Assembly (NCBI RefSeq): GCF_932526225.1
Contig: NW_026019253.1
Location: 1 to 37,626, forward strand
Direction: 5' to 3'
From: Nematostella vectensis
Lineage: Eukaryota; Cnidaria; Anthozoa; Actiniaria; Edwardsiidae
Length of the DNA: 37,626 bases
Below are positions 1 to 13,084 of the stretch, piece by piece; position 1 is the first letter of the stretch; each line of letters starts with the position of its first letter. The notes beneath the pieces are model-generated. The model was not told the origin of the DNA, ran no database searches, and saw only the letters and a list, made by a program, of their open reading frames with translations. A program made the translations under genes and the position numbers.

Positions 1-80
1 GTAATGATCAGTAATAATGAGTAATGATGATTAATGATGAGTAATGATGAGTAATGATGAGTAATGATGAGTAATGATGA

Positions 81-440
81 TTTATGATGATTAATGATGA
101 TTTATGATGATTTATGATGATTTACGATGATTTATGAAGATTTATGATAATTTATGAAGATTTATGATGATTTATGATGATTTATGATGATTTATGATGA
201 TTTATAATGATTTATGATGATTTACGATGATTTATGAAGATTTATGATGATTTATGAAGATTTATGAAGATTTTTGATGATTAATGATGATTAATGATGA
301 TTTTTGATGATTTTTGATGATTTGTGATGATTTTTGATGATTAATGATGATTTTTGATGATTAATGATGATTAATGATGATTTATGATGATTAATGATGA
401 TTAATGATGATTTATGATGATTTATGATGATTTTTGATGA
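81..440 (+). repeat. TTT block 1
   Basis: Units are mainly tttatgatga and tttttgatga with interspersed ttaatgatga. Internal tags are tttacgatga (a CpG), tttatgaaga and tttgtgatga. This copy and the one at 17287 have gtaatgatga units in front, whereas the other seven blocks directly follow an inverted patch. Private changes include tttataatga near 201. Confidence 0.93.
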
Positions 441-790
441 GTAATGATGATTAATGATGAGTAATGATGAGTAATGATGAGTAATGATGAGTAATGATGA
501 GTAATGATGAGTAATGATGAGTAATGATGAGTAATGATGAGTAATGATGAGTAATGATGAGTAATGATGAGTAATGATAAGTAATGGTGAGTAATGATGA
601 GTAATGATGAGTAATGATGAGTAATGATGAGTAATGATGAGTAATGATGAGTAATGATGAGTAATGTTGAGTAATGATGAGTAATGATGAGTAATGATGA
701 GTAATGATGAGTAATGATGAGTAATGATGAGTAATGATGAGTAATGATGATTAATGATGAGTAATGATGAGTAATGATGATTAATGATGA

Positions 791-1120
791 GTAATGATGA
801 GTAATGATGAGTAATGATGAGTAATGATGAGTAATGATGAGTAATGATGAGTAATGATGAGTAATGATGAGTAATGATGAGTAATGATGAGTAATGATGA
901 GTAATGATGAGTAATGATGAGTAATGATGAGTAATGATGAGTAATGATGAGTAATGATGAGTAATGATGAGTAATGATGAGTAATGATGAGTAATGATGA
1001 GTAATGATGAGTAATGATGAGTAATGATGAGTAATGATGAGTAATGATGAGTAATGATGAGTAATGATGAGTAATGATGAGTAATGATGAGTAATGATGA
1101 GTAATGATGAGTAATGATGA
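791..1120 (+). repeat. Homogeneous run of canonical monomer (33 units)
   Basis: I see no variant in 33 consecutive gtaatgatga units. Together with 18027-18336 this is among the purest stretches in the window, which suggests recent local expansion. It is bounded by ttaatgatga on the left and ataatgatga on the right. Confidence 0.88.
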
Positions 1121-1400
1121 ATAATGATGAGTAATGATGAGTAATGATGATTAATGATGAGTAATGATGATTAATGATGAGTAATGACGATTAATGATGA
1201 GTAATGATGATTAATGATGATTAATGATGAGTAATGATGATTAATGATGAGAAATGATGATTAATGATGATTAATGATGAGTAATGATGATTAATGATGA
1301 GAAATGATGAGTAATGATGAGAAATGATGAGTAATGATGAGTAATGATGAGTAATGATGAGTAATGATGAGTAATGATGAGTAATGATGAGTAATGATGA

Positions 1401-1480
1401 GTAACGATGAGTAACGATGAGTAACGATGAGTAACGATGAGTAACGATGAGTAACGATGAGTAACGATGAGTAACGATGA
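1401..1480 (+). repeat. A block 1 (8 x gtaacgatga)
   Basis: Eight consecutive units carry T-to-C at position 5, giving eight CpG dinucleotides spaced exactly 10 bp apart. A ninth gtaacgatga follows at 1501 after ttaatgatga and gtaatgatga. The same context recurs in every eight-unit A block. Confidence 0.95.
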
Positions 1481-1710
1481 TTAATGATGAGTAATGATGA
1501 GTAACGATGATTAATGATGAGTAATGATGAGTAATGATGAGTAATGATGATTAATGATGAGTAATGATGAGTAATGATGAGTAATGATGAGTAATGATGA
1601 GTAATGATGAGTAATGATGAGTAATGATGAGTAATGATGAGTAATGATGAGTAATGATGAGTAATGATGAGTAATGATGAGTAATGATGAGTAATGATGA
1701 GTAATGACGA

Positions 1711-1800
1711 TTAATGATGATTTATGATGATTAATGATGATTAATGATGATTAATGATGATTTATGATGATTAATGATGATTTATGATGAGTAATGATGA
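1711..1800 (+). repeat. Short TTT-like bridge replacing about 1.15 kb of the HOR
   Basis: This 90-bp stretch of ttaatgatga and tttatgatga joins the gtaatgacga that follows the A block (1701) directly to a C module (1801). In the copy at 2882 the equivalent landmarks, 3182 and 4342, are separated by about 1,160 bp that include marker B. The simplest reading is an internal deletion or a recombination junction in segment 1. An insertion in the other copies is the alternative. Confidence 0.7.
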
Positions 1801-1990
1801 GTAATGACGAGTAATGATGAGTAATGATGATTAATGATGAGTAATGATGAGTAATGAGGATTAATGATGAGTAATGAGGATTAATGATGAGTAATGATGA
1901 TTAATGATGAGTAATGATGAGTAATGATGATTAATGATGAGTAATGATGAGAAATGATGATTAATGATGAGTAATGATTAGTAATCATGA
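1801..1990 (+). repeat. C module 1
   Basis: The ordered tags are gtaatgacga, two gtaatgagga units 20 bp apart, gaaatgatga, gtaatgatta and gtaatcatga. The order and spacing match 4342-4531 unit for unit. Marker D follows 110 bp after gtaatcatga, as at 12683 and 15605. Confidence 0.93.
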
Positions 1991-2090
1991 TTAATGATGA
2001 GTAATGATGATTAATGATGAGTAATGATGATTAATGATGAGTAATGATGAGTAATGATGATTAATGATGAGTAATGATGAGTAATGATGA

Positions 2091-2111
2091 GTTTATGATG
2101 AGTAAGGATGA
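2091..2111 (+). repeat. D marker 1 (11-bp unit plus gtaaggatga)
   Basis: gtttatgatga is 11 bp long and shifts the register of the whole downstream array by +1. The next unit is gtaaggatga. This copy is followed by gaaatgatga units, unlike the ttaatgatga that follows most other D markers. The next D is 8,511 bp away. Confidence 0.95.
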
Positions 2112-2881
2112 GAAATGATGAGTAATGATGAGAAATGATGAGTAATGATGAGTAATGATGAGTAATGATGAGTAATGATGAGTAATGATGAGTAATGATG
2201 AGTAATGATGAGTAATGATGAGTAATGATGAGTAATGATGAGTAATGATGAGTAATGATGATTAATGATGAGTAATGATGAGTAATGATGATTAATGATG
2301 AGTAATGATGAGTAATGATGAGTAATGATGAGTAATGATGAGTAATGATGAGTAATGATGAGTAATGATGAGTAATGATGAGTAATGATGAGTAATGATG
2401 AGTAATGATGAGTAATGATGAGTAATGATGAGTAATGATGAGTAATGATGAGTAATGATGAGTAAAGATGAGTAATGATGAGTAATGATGAGTAATGATG
2501 AGTAATGATGAGTAATGATGAGTAATGATGAGTAATGATGAGTAATGATGAGTAATGATGAGTAATGATGAGTAATGATGAGTAATGATGAGTAATGATG
2601 AATAATGATGAGTAATGATGAGTAATGATGATTAATGATGAGTAATGATGATTAATGATGAGTAATGACGATTAATGATGAGTAATGATGATTAATGATG
2701 ATTAATGATGAGTAATGATGATTAATGATGAGAAATGATGATTAATGATGATTAATGATGAGTAATGATGATTAATGATGAGAAATGATGAGTAATGATG
2801 AGAAATGATGAGTAATGATGAGTAATGATGAGTAATGATGAGTAATGATGAGTAATGATGAGTAATGATGAGTAATGATGA

Positions 2882-2961
2882 GTAACGATGAGTAACGATG
2901 AGTAACGATGAGTAACGATGAGTAACGATGAGTAACGATGAGTAACGATGAGTAACGATGA
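2882..2961 (+). repeat. A block 2 (8 x gtaacgatga)
   Basis: Eight units, with the ninth at 2982. It lies in the first copy of the 2.7-kb pair and is followed 400 bp later by marker B. Confidence 0.95.
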
Positions 2962-3281
2962 TTAATGATGAGTAATGATGAGTAACGATGATTAATGATG
3001 AGTAATGATGAGTAATGATGAGTAATGATGATTAATGATGAGTAATGATGAGTAATGATGAGTAATGATGAGTAATGATGAGTAATGATGAGTAATGATG
3101 AGTAATGATGAGTAATGATGAGTAATGATGAGTAATGATGAGTAATGATGAGTAATGATGAGTAATGATGAGTAATGATGAGTAATGACGATTAATGATG
3201 AGTAATGATGATTAATGATGAGTAATGATGAGTAATGATGAGTAATGATGATTAATGATGAGTAATGATGATTAATGATGA

Positions 3282-3291
3282 GTTAAAATGA
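3282..3291 (+). repeat. B marker 1 (gttaaaatga)
   Basis: This doubly changed unit (gttaa for gtaat, aa for tg-a context) occurs only five times in the window, always a few hundred bases after an A block or at the 14.3-kb junction. It is a good tag for shared descent. Confidence 0.93.
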
Positions 3292-4341
3292 GTAATGATG
3301 ATTAATGATGAGTAATGATGAGTAATGATGAGTAATGATGAGTAATGATGAGTAATGATGAGTAATGATGAGTAATGATGAGTAATGATGAGAAATGATG
3401 ATTAATGATGATTAATGATGAGTAATGATGATTAATGATGAGAAATGATGAGTAATGATGAGAAATGATGATTAATGATGATTAATGATGATTTATGATG
3501 ATTTATGATGATTAATGATGAGTAATGATGATTAATGATGAGTAATGATGATTAATGATGATTAATGATGAGTAATGATGAGTAATGATGATTAATGATG
3601 ATTAATGATGAGTAATGATGATTAATGATGATTAATGATGATTAATGATTAGTAATGATGAGTAATGATGAGTAATGATGAGTAATGATGATTAATGATG
3701 AGTAATGATGAGTAATGATGAGAAATGATGACTAATGATGAGTAATGATGAGTAATGATGAGTAATGATGATTAATGATAAGTAATGATGAGTAATGATG
3801 AGAAATGATGACTAATGATGAGTAATGATGAGTAATGATGATTAATGATGAGTAATGATGAGTAATGATGATTAATGATGAGTAATGATGAGTAATGATG
3901 AGTAATGATGAGTAATGATGATTAATGATGATTAATGATGATAAATGATGATTAATGATGAGTAATGATAATTAATGATGAGTAATGATGATTAATGATG
4001 ATTAATGATGATTAATGATGATTAATGATGATTAATGATGAGTAATGGTGAGTAATGATGAGTAATGATGAGTAATGATGAGTAATGATGAGTAATGATG
4101 AGTAATGATGAGTAATGATGAGTAATGATGAGTAATGATGAGTAATGATGATTAATGATGAGTAATGATGAGTAATGATGAGTAATGATGAGTAATGATG
4201 AGTAATGATGAGTAATGATGATTAATGATGAGTAATGATGATTAATGATGAGTAATAATGAGTAATGATGATTAATGATGAGTAATGATGATTAATGATG
4301 AGTAATGATGAGTAATGATGATTAATGATGAGTAATGATGA

Positions 4342-4531
4342 GTAATGACGAGTAATGATGAGTAATGATGATTAATGATGAGTAATGATGAGTAATGAGG
4401 ATTAATGATGAGTAATGAGGATTAATGATGAGTAATGATGATTAATGATGAGTAATGATGAGTAATGATGATTAATGATGAGTAATGATGAGAAATGATG
4501 ATTAATGATGAGTAATGATTAGTAATCATGA
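4342..4531 (+). repeat. C module 2
   Basis: Same order of tags as C module 1, but it leads into an E block instead of a D marker. The exit from C therefore defines two HOR types: C-to-D (1981, 12683, 15605) and C-to-E (4522, 7272, 20288). Confidence 0.93.
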
Positions 4532-4651
4532 TTAATGATGAGTAATGATGATTAATGATGAGTAATGATGATTAATGATGAGTAATGATGAGTAATGATG
4601 ATTAATGATGATTAATGATGAGTAATGATGATTAATGATGAGTAATGATGA

Positions 4652-5001
4652 TCAATGATGAGTAATGATAATTAATGATGAGTAATGATGATTACTGATG
4701 ATCAATGATGATCAATGATGATTAATGATGATCAATGATGATTAATGATGATTTATGATGATCAATGATGATTAATGATGATCAATGATGATTAATGATG
4801 ATTTATGATGATCAATGATGATTAATGATGATTAATGAAGAATAATGATGATTTATGATGATCAATGATGATTAATGATGATTAATGATGAGTAATGATG
4901 AGTAATGATGAGTAATGATGAGTAATGATGAGTAATGATAAGTAATGATGATTAATGATGAGTAATGGTGATTAATGATGATTAATGATGATCAATGATG
5001 A
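4652..5001 (+). repeat. E block 1 (tcaatgatga tract)
   Basis: tcaatgatga units are interspersed with ttaatgatga, giving a partly 20-bp dimeric pattern and repeated TGATCA/GATC sites absent from canonical monomers. Tags include attactgatg at 4691 and attaatgaag followed by aataatgatg at 4831. Confidence 0.92.
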
Positions 5002-5031
5002 TTAATGATGATTTATGATGATTAATGATGA

Positions 5032-5311
5032 GTAATGATGAGTAATGATGAGTAATGATGAGTAATGATGAGTAATGATGAGTAATGATGAGTAATGATG
5101 AGTAATGATGAGTAATGATGAGTAATGATGAGTAATGATGAGTAATGATGAGTAATGATGAGTAATGATGAGTAATGATGAGTAATGATGAGTAATGATG
5201 AGTAATGATGAGTAATGATGAGTAATGATGAGTAATGATGAGTAATGATGAGTAATGATGAGTAATGATGAGTAATGATGAGTAATGATGAGTAATGATG
5301 AGTAATGATGA
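5032..5311 (+). repeat. Homogeneous canonical run (28 units)
   Basis: Twenty-eight consecutive gtaatgatga units lie between E block 1 and an ataatgatga unit. The run marks the junction of the 2.7-kb tandem copies. Confidence 0.88.
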
Positions 5312-5591
5312 ATAATGATGAGTAATGATGAGTAATGATGATTAATGATGAGTAATGATGATTAATGATGAGTAATGACGATTAATGATGAGTAATGATG
5401 ATTAATGATGATTAATGATGAGTAATGATGATTAATGATGAGAAATGATGATTAATGATGATTAATGATGAGTAATGATGATTAATGATGAGAAATGATG
5501 AGTAATGATGAGAAATGATGAGTAATGATGAGTAATGATGAGTAATGATGAGTAATGATGAGTAATGATGAGTAATGATGAGTAATGATGA

Positions 5592-5671
5592 GTAACGATG
5601 AGTAACGATGAGTAACGATGAGTAACGATGAGTAACGATGAGTAACGATGAGTAACGATGAGTAACGATGA
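5592..5671 (+). repeat. A block 3 (8 x gtaacgatga)
   Basis: Eight units, with the ninth at 5692. It is the second copy in the 2.7-kb pair and the left anchor of the segment that reappears from 18617. Confidence 0.95.
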
Positions 5672-6021
5672 TTAATGATGAGTAATGATGAGTAACGATG
5701 ATTAATGATGAGTAATGATGAGTAATGATGAGTAATGATGATTAATGATGAGTAATGATGAGTAATGATGAGTAATGATGAGTAATGATGAGTAATGATG
5801 AGTAATGATGAGTAATGATGAGTAATGATGAGTAATGATGAGTAATGATGAGTAATGATGAGTAATGATGAGTAATGATGAGTAATGATGAGTAATGATG
5901 AGTAATGATGAGTAATGATGAGTAATGACGATTAATGATGAGTAATGATGATTAATGATGAGTAATGATGAGTAATGATGAGTAATGATGATTAATGATG
6001 AGTAATGATGATTAATGATGA

Positions 6022-6031
6022 GTTAAAATGA
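6022..6031 (+). repeat. B marker 2 (gttaaaatga)
   Basis: It lies 430 bp after its A block, against 400 bp in the 2882 and 18617 copies. The three extra units are canonical monomers in the intervening gta run. Confidence 0.92.
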
Positions 6032-7091
6032 GTAATGATGATTAATGATGAGTAATGATGAGTAATGATGAGTAATGATGAGTAATGATGAGTAATGATG
6101 AGTAATGATGAGTAATGATGAGTAATGATGAGTAATGATGAGAAATGATGATTAATGATGATTAATGATGAGTAATGATGATTAATGATGAGAAATGATG
6201 AGTAATGATGAGAAATGATGATTAATGATGATTAATGATGATTTATGATGATTTATGATGATTAATGATGAGTAATGATGATTAATGATGAGTAATGATG
6301 ATTAATGATGATTAATGATGAGTAATGATGAGTAATGATGATTAATGATGATTAATGATGAGTAATGATGATTAATGATGATTAATGATGATTAATGATT
6401 AGTAATGATGAGTAATGATGAGTAATGATGAGTAATGATGATTAATGATGAGTAATGATGAGTAATGATGAGAAATGATGACTAATGATGAGTAATGATG
6501 AGTAATGATGAGTAATGATGATTAATGATGAGTAATGATGAGTAATGATGAGAAATGATGACTAATGATGAGTAATGATGAGTAATGATGATTAATGATG
6601 AGTAATGATGAGTAATGATGATTAATGATGAGTAATGATGAGTAATGATGAGTAATGATGAGTAATGATGATTAATGATGATTAATGATGATAAATGATG
6701 ATTAATGATGAGTAATGATAATTAATGATGAGTAATGATGATTAATGATGATTAATGATGATTAATGATGATTAATGATGATTAATGATGAGTAATGGTG
6801 AGTAATGATGAGTAATGATGAGTAATGATGAGTAATGATGAGTAATGATGAGTAATGATGAGTAATGATGAGTAATGATGAGTAATGATGAGTAATGATG
6901 ATTAATGATGAGTAATGATGAGTAATGATGAGTAATGATGAGTAATGATGAGTAATGATGAGTAATGATGATTAATGATGAGTAATGATGATTAATGATG
7001 AGTAATAATGAGTAATGATGATTAATGATGAGTAATGATGATTAATGATGAGTAATGATGAGTAATGATGATTAATGATGAGTAATGATGA

Positions 7092-7281
7092 GTAATGACG
7101 AGTAATGATGAGTAATGATGATTAATGATGAGTAATGATGAGTAATGAGGATTAATGATGAGTAATGAGGATTAATGATGAGTAATGATGATTAATGATG
7201 AGTAATGATGAGTAATGATGATTAATGATGAGTAATGATGAGAAATGATGATTAATGATGAGTAATGATTAGTAATCATGA
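7092..7281 (+). repeat. C module 3
   Basis: Full tag order with gtaatcatga at 7272. It continues into the longest left-hand E tract. Confidence 0.92.
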
Positions 7282-7401
7282 TTAATGATGAGTAATGATG
7301 ATTAATGATGAGTAATGATGATTAATGATTAGTAATGATGAGTAATGATGATTAATGATGATTAATGATGAGTAATGATAATTAATGATGAGTAATGATG
7401 A

Positions 7402-9831
7402 TCAATGATGAGTAATGATAATTAATGATGAGTAATGATGATTACTGATGATCAATGATGATCAATGATGATTAATGATGATCAATGATGATTAATGATG
7501 ATTTATGATGATCAATGATGATTAATGATGATCAATGATGATTAATGATGATTTATGATGATCAATGATGATTAATGATGATTAATGAAGAATAATGATG
7601 ATTTATGATGATCAATGATGATTAATGATGATTAATGATGAGTAATGATGAGTAATGATGAGTAATGATGAGTAATGATGAGTAATGATAAGTAATGATG
7701 ATTAATGATGAGTAATGGTGATTAATGATGATTAATGATGATCAATGATGATTAATGATGATTTATGATGATTAATGATGATTAATGATGATAAATGATG
7801 ATTAATGATGATCAATGATGATTAATGATGATTAATGATGATCAATGATGATTAATGATGATTAATGATGATTAATGATGATTAATGATGATCAATGATG
7901 ATTAATGATGATTAATGATGATTAATGATGATTAATGATGATTAATGATGATTAATGATGATTAATGATGATTAATGATGATCAATGATGATTAATGATG
8001 ATTAATGATGATTAATGATGAGTAATGATGATTAATGATGAGTAATGATGAGTAATGATGATTAATGATGAGTAATGATGAGTAATGATGAGTAATGATG
8101 AGTAATGATGATTAATGATGAGTAATGATGAGTAATGACGAGTAATGATGAGTAATGATGATTAATGATGAGTAATGATGAGTAATGAGGATTAATGATG
8201 AGTAATGATAATTAATGATGATTAATGATGATCAATGATAATTAATGATGATTAATGATGATTAATGATGATCAATGATGATTAATGATGATCAATGATG
8301 ATTAATGATGTTCAATGATGATTAATGATGATTTATGATGATCAATGATGATTAATGATGATCAATGATGATTAATGATGATCAATGATGATTAATGATG
8401 ATCAATGATGATTAATGATGATTTATGATGATCAATGATGATTAATGATGGTCAATGATGATTAATGATGATTTATGATGATTAATGATGATCAATGATG
8501 ATTAATGATGATTAATGATGATTAATGATGATTAATGATGATTAATGATGAGTAATGATGATTATTGATGAGTAATGATGAGTAATGATAATTAATGATG
8601 AGTAATGATGATTAATGATGAGTAATGATGATTAATGATGATTAATGATGAGTAATGATGATTAATGATGAGTAATGATGAGTAATGATGATTTATGATG
8701 ATTAATGATGATTAATGATGATTAATGATGAGTAATGATGAGTAATGATGAGTAATGATGAGTAATGACGAGTAATGACGAGTAATGATGAGTAATGATG
8801 ATCAATGATGATTAATGATGATCAATGATGATTAATGATGATTTATGATGATCAATGATGATTAATGATGATTAATGAAGAATAATGATGATTTATGATG
8901 ATCAATGATGATTAATGATGATTAATGATGAGTAATGATGAGTAATGATGAGTAATGATGAGTAATGATGAGTAATGATGAGTAATGGTGATTAATGATG
9001 ATTAATGATGATCAATGATGATTAATGATGATTTATGATGATTAATGATGATTTATGATGATTAATGATGATTAATGATGATCAATGATGATTAATGATG
9101 ATCAATGATGATCAATGATGATTAATGATGATTAATGATGATTAATGATGATTAATGATGATCAATGATGATTAATGATGATCAATGATGATTAATGATG
9201 ATTAATGATGATTAATGATGATTAATGATGATTAATGATGATCAATGATGATTAATGATGATCAATGATGATTAATGATGATCAATGATGATTAATGATA
9301 AGTAATGATGATTAATGATGAGTAATGATGAGTAATGATGATTAATGATGAGTAATGATGAGTAATGATGAGTAATGATGATTAATGATGAGTAATGATG
9401 AGTAATGACGAGTAATGATGAGTAATGATGATTAATGATGAGTAATGATGAGTAATGAGGATTAATGATGAGTAATGATGATTAATGATGAGTAATGATG
9501 AGTAATGATGATTAATGATAATTAATGATGATTAATGATGATCAATGATGATTAATGATGATTAATGATGATCAATGATAATTAATGATGATTAATGATG
9601 ATTAATGATGATCAATGATGATTAATGATGATCAATGATGATTAATGATGTTCAATGATGATAAATGATGATTTATGATGATCAATGATGATTAATGATG
9701 ATCAATGATGATTAATGATGATCAATGATGATTAATGATGATCAATGATGATTAATGATGATTTATGATGTTCAATGATGATTAATGATGGTCAATGATG
9801 ATTAATGATGATTTATGATGATCAATGATGA
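7402..9831 (+). repeat. E block 2 (extended tcaatgatga tract)
   Basis: This 2.4-kb tract alternates tcaatgatga, ttaatgatga and tttatgatga, with short gta passages carrying single gtaatgagga tags. It contains its own repeat: attaatgaag at 7581 and 8871 (1,290 bp apart) and gtcaatgatg at 8451 and 9791 (1,340 bp apart). E blocks here therefore expanded as units of about 1.3 kb. Confidence 0.9.
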
Positions 9832-9851
9832 TTAATGATGATTAATGATGA

Positions 9852-10191
9852 GTAATGATGAGTAATGATGATTAATGATGAGTAATGATGAGTAATGATG
9901 AGTAATGATGAGTAATGATGAGTAATGATGAGTAATGATGAGTAATGATGAGTTAAGATGAGTAATGATGAGTAATGATGAGAAATGATGATTAATGATG
10001 AGTAATGATGATTAATGATGAGTAATGATGAGTAATGATGATTAATGATGAGTAATGATGAGTAATGATGAGTAATGATGAGTAATGATGAGTAATGATG
10101 AGTAATGATGAGTAATGATGAGTTAAGATGAGTAATGATGAGTAATGATGAGAAATGATGATTAATGATGAGTAATGATGAGTAATGATGA
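9852..10191 (+). repeat. 170-bp tandem duplication tagged by gttaagatga
   Basis: A 17-unit pattern occurs twice: two gta, tta, seven gta, gttaagatga, two gta, gaaatgatga, tta, gta, then a last unit. gttaagatga is at 9952 and 10122. The two copies differ only in the last unit. It looks like a recent small duplication next to the end of E block 2. Confidence 0.88.
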
Positions 10192-10601
10192 GTAATGATG
10201 AGTAATGATGAGTAATGATGAGTAATGATGAGTAATGATGAGTAATGATTAGTAATGATGAGTAATGATGAGTAATGATGAGTAATGATGAGTAATGATG
10301 AGTAATGATGAGTAATGATGAGTAATGATGAGTAATGATGAGTAATGATGAGTAATGATGAGTAATGATGAGTAATGATGATTAATGATGAGTAATGATG
10401 AGTAATGATGATTAATGATGAGTAATGATGAGTAATGATGAGTAATGATGAGTAATGATGAGTAATGATGATTAATGATGAATAATGATGATTAATGATG
10501 AGTAATGATGAGTAATGATGATTAATGATGAGTAATGATGATTAATGATGATTAATGATGATTAATGATGAGTAATGATGAGTAATGATGAGTAATGATG
10601 A

Positions 10602-10622
10602 GTTTATGATGAGTAAGGATGA
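10602..10622 (+). repeat. D marker 2
   Basis: 11-bp gtttatgatga then gtaaggatga, shifting register by +1. It is not preceded by a C module, unlike D markers 1, 3 and 4, and an A block follows about 450 bp later. The next D is 2,191 bp away. Confidence 0.95.
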
Positions 10623-11052
10623 TTAATGATGAGTAATGATGAGTAATGATGAGTAATGATGATTAATGATGAATAATGATGAGTAATGATGAGTAATGAT
10701 GAGTAATGATGAGTAATGATGAGTAATGATGAGTAATGATGAGTAATGATGAGTAATGATGAGTAATGATGAATAATGATGAGTAATGATGAGTAATGAT
10801 GATTAATGATGAGTAATGATGATTAATGATGAGTAATGACGATTAATGATGAGTAATGATGATTAATGATGATTAATGATGAGTAATGATGATTAATGAT
10901 GAGAAATGATGATTAATGATGATTAATGATGAGTAATGATGATTAATGATGAGAAATGATGAGTAATGATGAGAAATGATGAGTAATGATGAGTAATGAT
11001 GAGTAATGATGAGTAATGATGAGTAATGATGAGTAATGATGAGTAATGATGA

Positions 11053-11132
11053 GTAACGATGAGTAACGATGAGTAACGATGAGTAACGATGAGTAACGAT
11101 GAGTAACGATGAGTAACGATGAGTAACGATGA
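11053..11132 (+). repeat. A block 4 (8 x gtaacgatga)
   Basis: Eight units, with the ninth at 11153. Marker B lies 410 bp downstream. The block is upstream of the 2,922-bp duplicated segment. Confidence 0.95.
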
Positions 11133-11462
11133 TTAATGATGAGTAATGATGAGTAACGATGATTAATGATGAGTAATGATGAGTAATGATGAGTAATGAT
11201 GATTAATGATGAGTAATGATGAGTAATGATGAGTAATGATGAGTAATGATGAGTAATGATGAGTAATGATGAGTAATGATGAGTAATGATGAGTAATGAT
11301 GAGTAATGATGAGTAATGATGAGTAATGATGAGTAATGATGAGTAATGATGAGTAATGATGAGTAATGACGATTAATGATGAGTAATGATGATTAATGAT
11401 GAGTAATGATGAGTAATGATGAGTAATGATGATTAATGATGAGTAATGATGATTAATGATGA

Positions 11463-11472
11463 GTTAAAATGA
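11463..11472 (+). repeat. B marker 3 (gttaaaatga)
   Basis: First B in the 2,922-bp pair, 40 bp inside the inferred left breakpoint. Confidence 0.92.
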
Positions 11473-12502
11473 GTAATGATGATTAATGATGAGTAATGAT
11501 GAGTAATGATGAGTAATGATGAGTAATGATGAGTAATGATGAGTAATGATGAGTAATGATGAGTAATGATGAGTAATGATGAGTAATGATGAGTAATGAT
11601 GAGTAATGATGATTAATGATGATTAATGATGATTAATGATGATTAATGATGATTTATGATGATTTATGATGATTAATGATGAGTAATGATGATTAATGAT
11701 GAGTAATGATGATTAATGATGATTAATGATGAGTAATGATGAGTAATGATGATTAATGATGATTAATGATGAGTAATGATGATTAATGATGATTAATGAT
11801 GATTAATGATTAGTAATGATGAGTAATGATGAGTAATGATGAGTAATGATGATTAATGATGAGTAATGATAAGTAATGATGAGAAATGATGACTAATGAT
11901 GAGTAATGATGAGTAATGATGAGTAATGATGATTAATGATGAGTAATGATGAGTAATGATGAGAAATGATGACTAATGATGAGTAATGATGAGTAATGAT
12001 GATTAATGATGAGTAATGATGAGTAATGATGATTAATGATGAGTAATGATGAGTAATGATGAGTAATGATGAGTAATGATGATTAATGATGATTAATGAT
12101 AATAAATGATGATTAATGATGAGTAATGATAATTAATGATGAGTAATGATGATTAATGATGATTAATGATGATTAATGATGATTAATGATGATTAATGAT
12201 GAGTAATGGTGAGTAATGATGAGTAATGATGAGTAATGATGAGTAATGATGAGTAATGATGAGTAATGATGAGTAATGATGAGTAATGATGAGTAATGAT
12301 GAGTAATGATGATTAATGATGAGTAATGATGAGTAATGATGAGTAATGATGAGTAATGATGAGTAATGATGAGTAATGATGATTAATGATGAGTAATGAT
12401 GATTAATGATGAGTAATAATGAGTAATGATGATTAATGATGAGTAATGATGATTAATGATGAGTAATGATGAGTAATGATGATTAATGATGAGTAATGAT
12501 GA

Positions 12503-12692
12503 GTAATGACGAGTAATGATGAGTAATGATGATTAATGATGAGTAATGATGAGTAATGAGGATTAATGATGAGTAATGAGGATTAATGATGAGTAATGAT
12601 GATAAATGATGAGTAATGATGAGTAATGATGATTAATGATGAGTAATGATGAGAAATGATGATTAATGATGAGTAATGATTAGTAATCATGA
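12503..12692 (+). repeat. C module 4
   Basis: Full tag order. A private taaatgatga unit lies near 12603. gtaatcatga at 12683 is followed 110 bp later by marker D. Confidence 0.92.
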
Positions 12693-12792
12693 TTAATGAT
12701 GAGTAATGATGATTAATGATGAGTAATGATGATTAATGATGAGTAATGATGAGTAATGATGATTAATGATGAGTAATGATGAGTAATGATGA

Positions 12793-12813
12793 GTTTATGA
12801 TGAGTAAGGATGA
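12793..12813 (+). repeat. D marker 3
   Basis: gtttatgatga then gtaaggatga, followed by the private unit ttaattatga. It lies 322 bp upstream of the first inverted patch and 2,922 bp before the next D. Confidence 0.95.
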
Positions 12814-13084
12814 TTAATTATGAGTAATGATGAGTAATGATGAGTAATGATGATTAATGATGAGTAATGATGAGTAATGATGAGTAATGATGAGTAATGA
12901 TGAGTAATGATGAGTAATGATGAGTAATGATGATTAATGATGAGTAATGATGAGTAATGATGAGTAATGATGAGTAATGATGAGTAATGATGATTAATGA
13001 TGAGTAATGATGAGTAATGATGAGTAATGATGAGTAATGATGAGTAATGATGAGTAATGATGAGTAATGATGAGTAATGATGAT

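Larger units (their letters stand above)
1..1720 (+). repeat. HOR segment 1 (TTT block, gta run, A block)
   Basis: It opens with gtaatgatca and gtaataatga, then a TTT block, a long nearly pure gta run, a tta/gaa mixed stretch and an eight-unit A block. It matches 17217-18936 at a constant end-to-end offset of 17,216 bp, with compensating whole-unit differences inside the gta run. Homology ends sharply at 1720: the unit after the shared gtaatgacga and ttaatgatga is tttatgatga here but gtaatgatga in the other copy. Confidence 0.9.
2302..7780 (+). repeat. Tandem pair of about 2.7-kb HORs (A-B-C-E)
   Basis: Landmarks repeat at near-constant offset: ataatgatga 2602 to 5312 and A block 2882 to 5592 (2,710 bp), marker B 3282 to 6022 (2,740), and gtaatcatga 4522 to 7272 and attaatgaag 4831 to 7581 (both 2,750). 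The offset grows only in steps of 10, so the copies differ by whole units. The join is near 5031, where the E block of the first copy passes straight into a pure gta run. Confidence 0.9.

Noticed and set aside
12101-12106. AATAAA polyadenylation signal
   Set aside because: A single hexamer arising from two adjacent variant monomers, with no transcript unit nearby.
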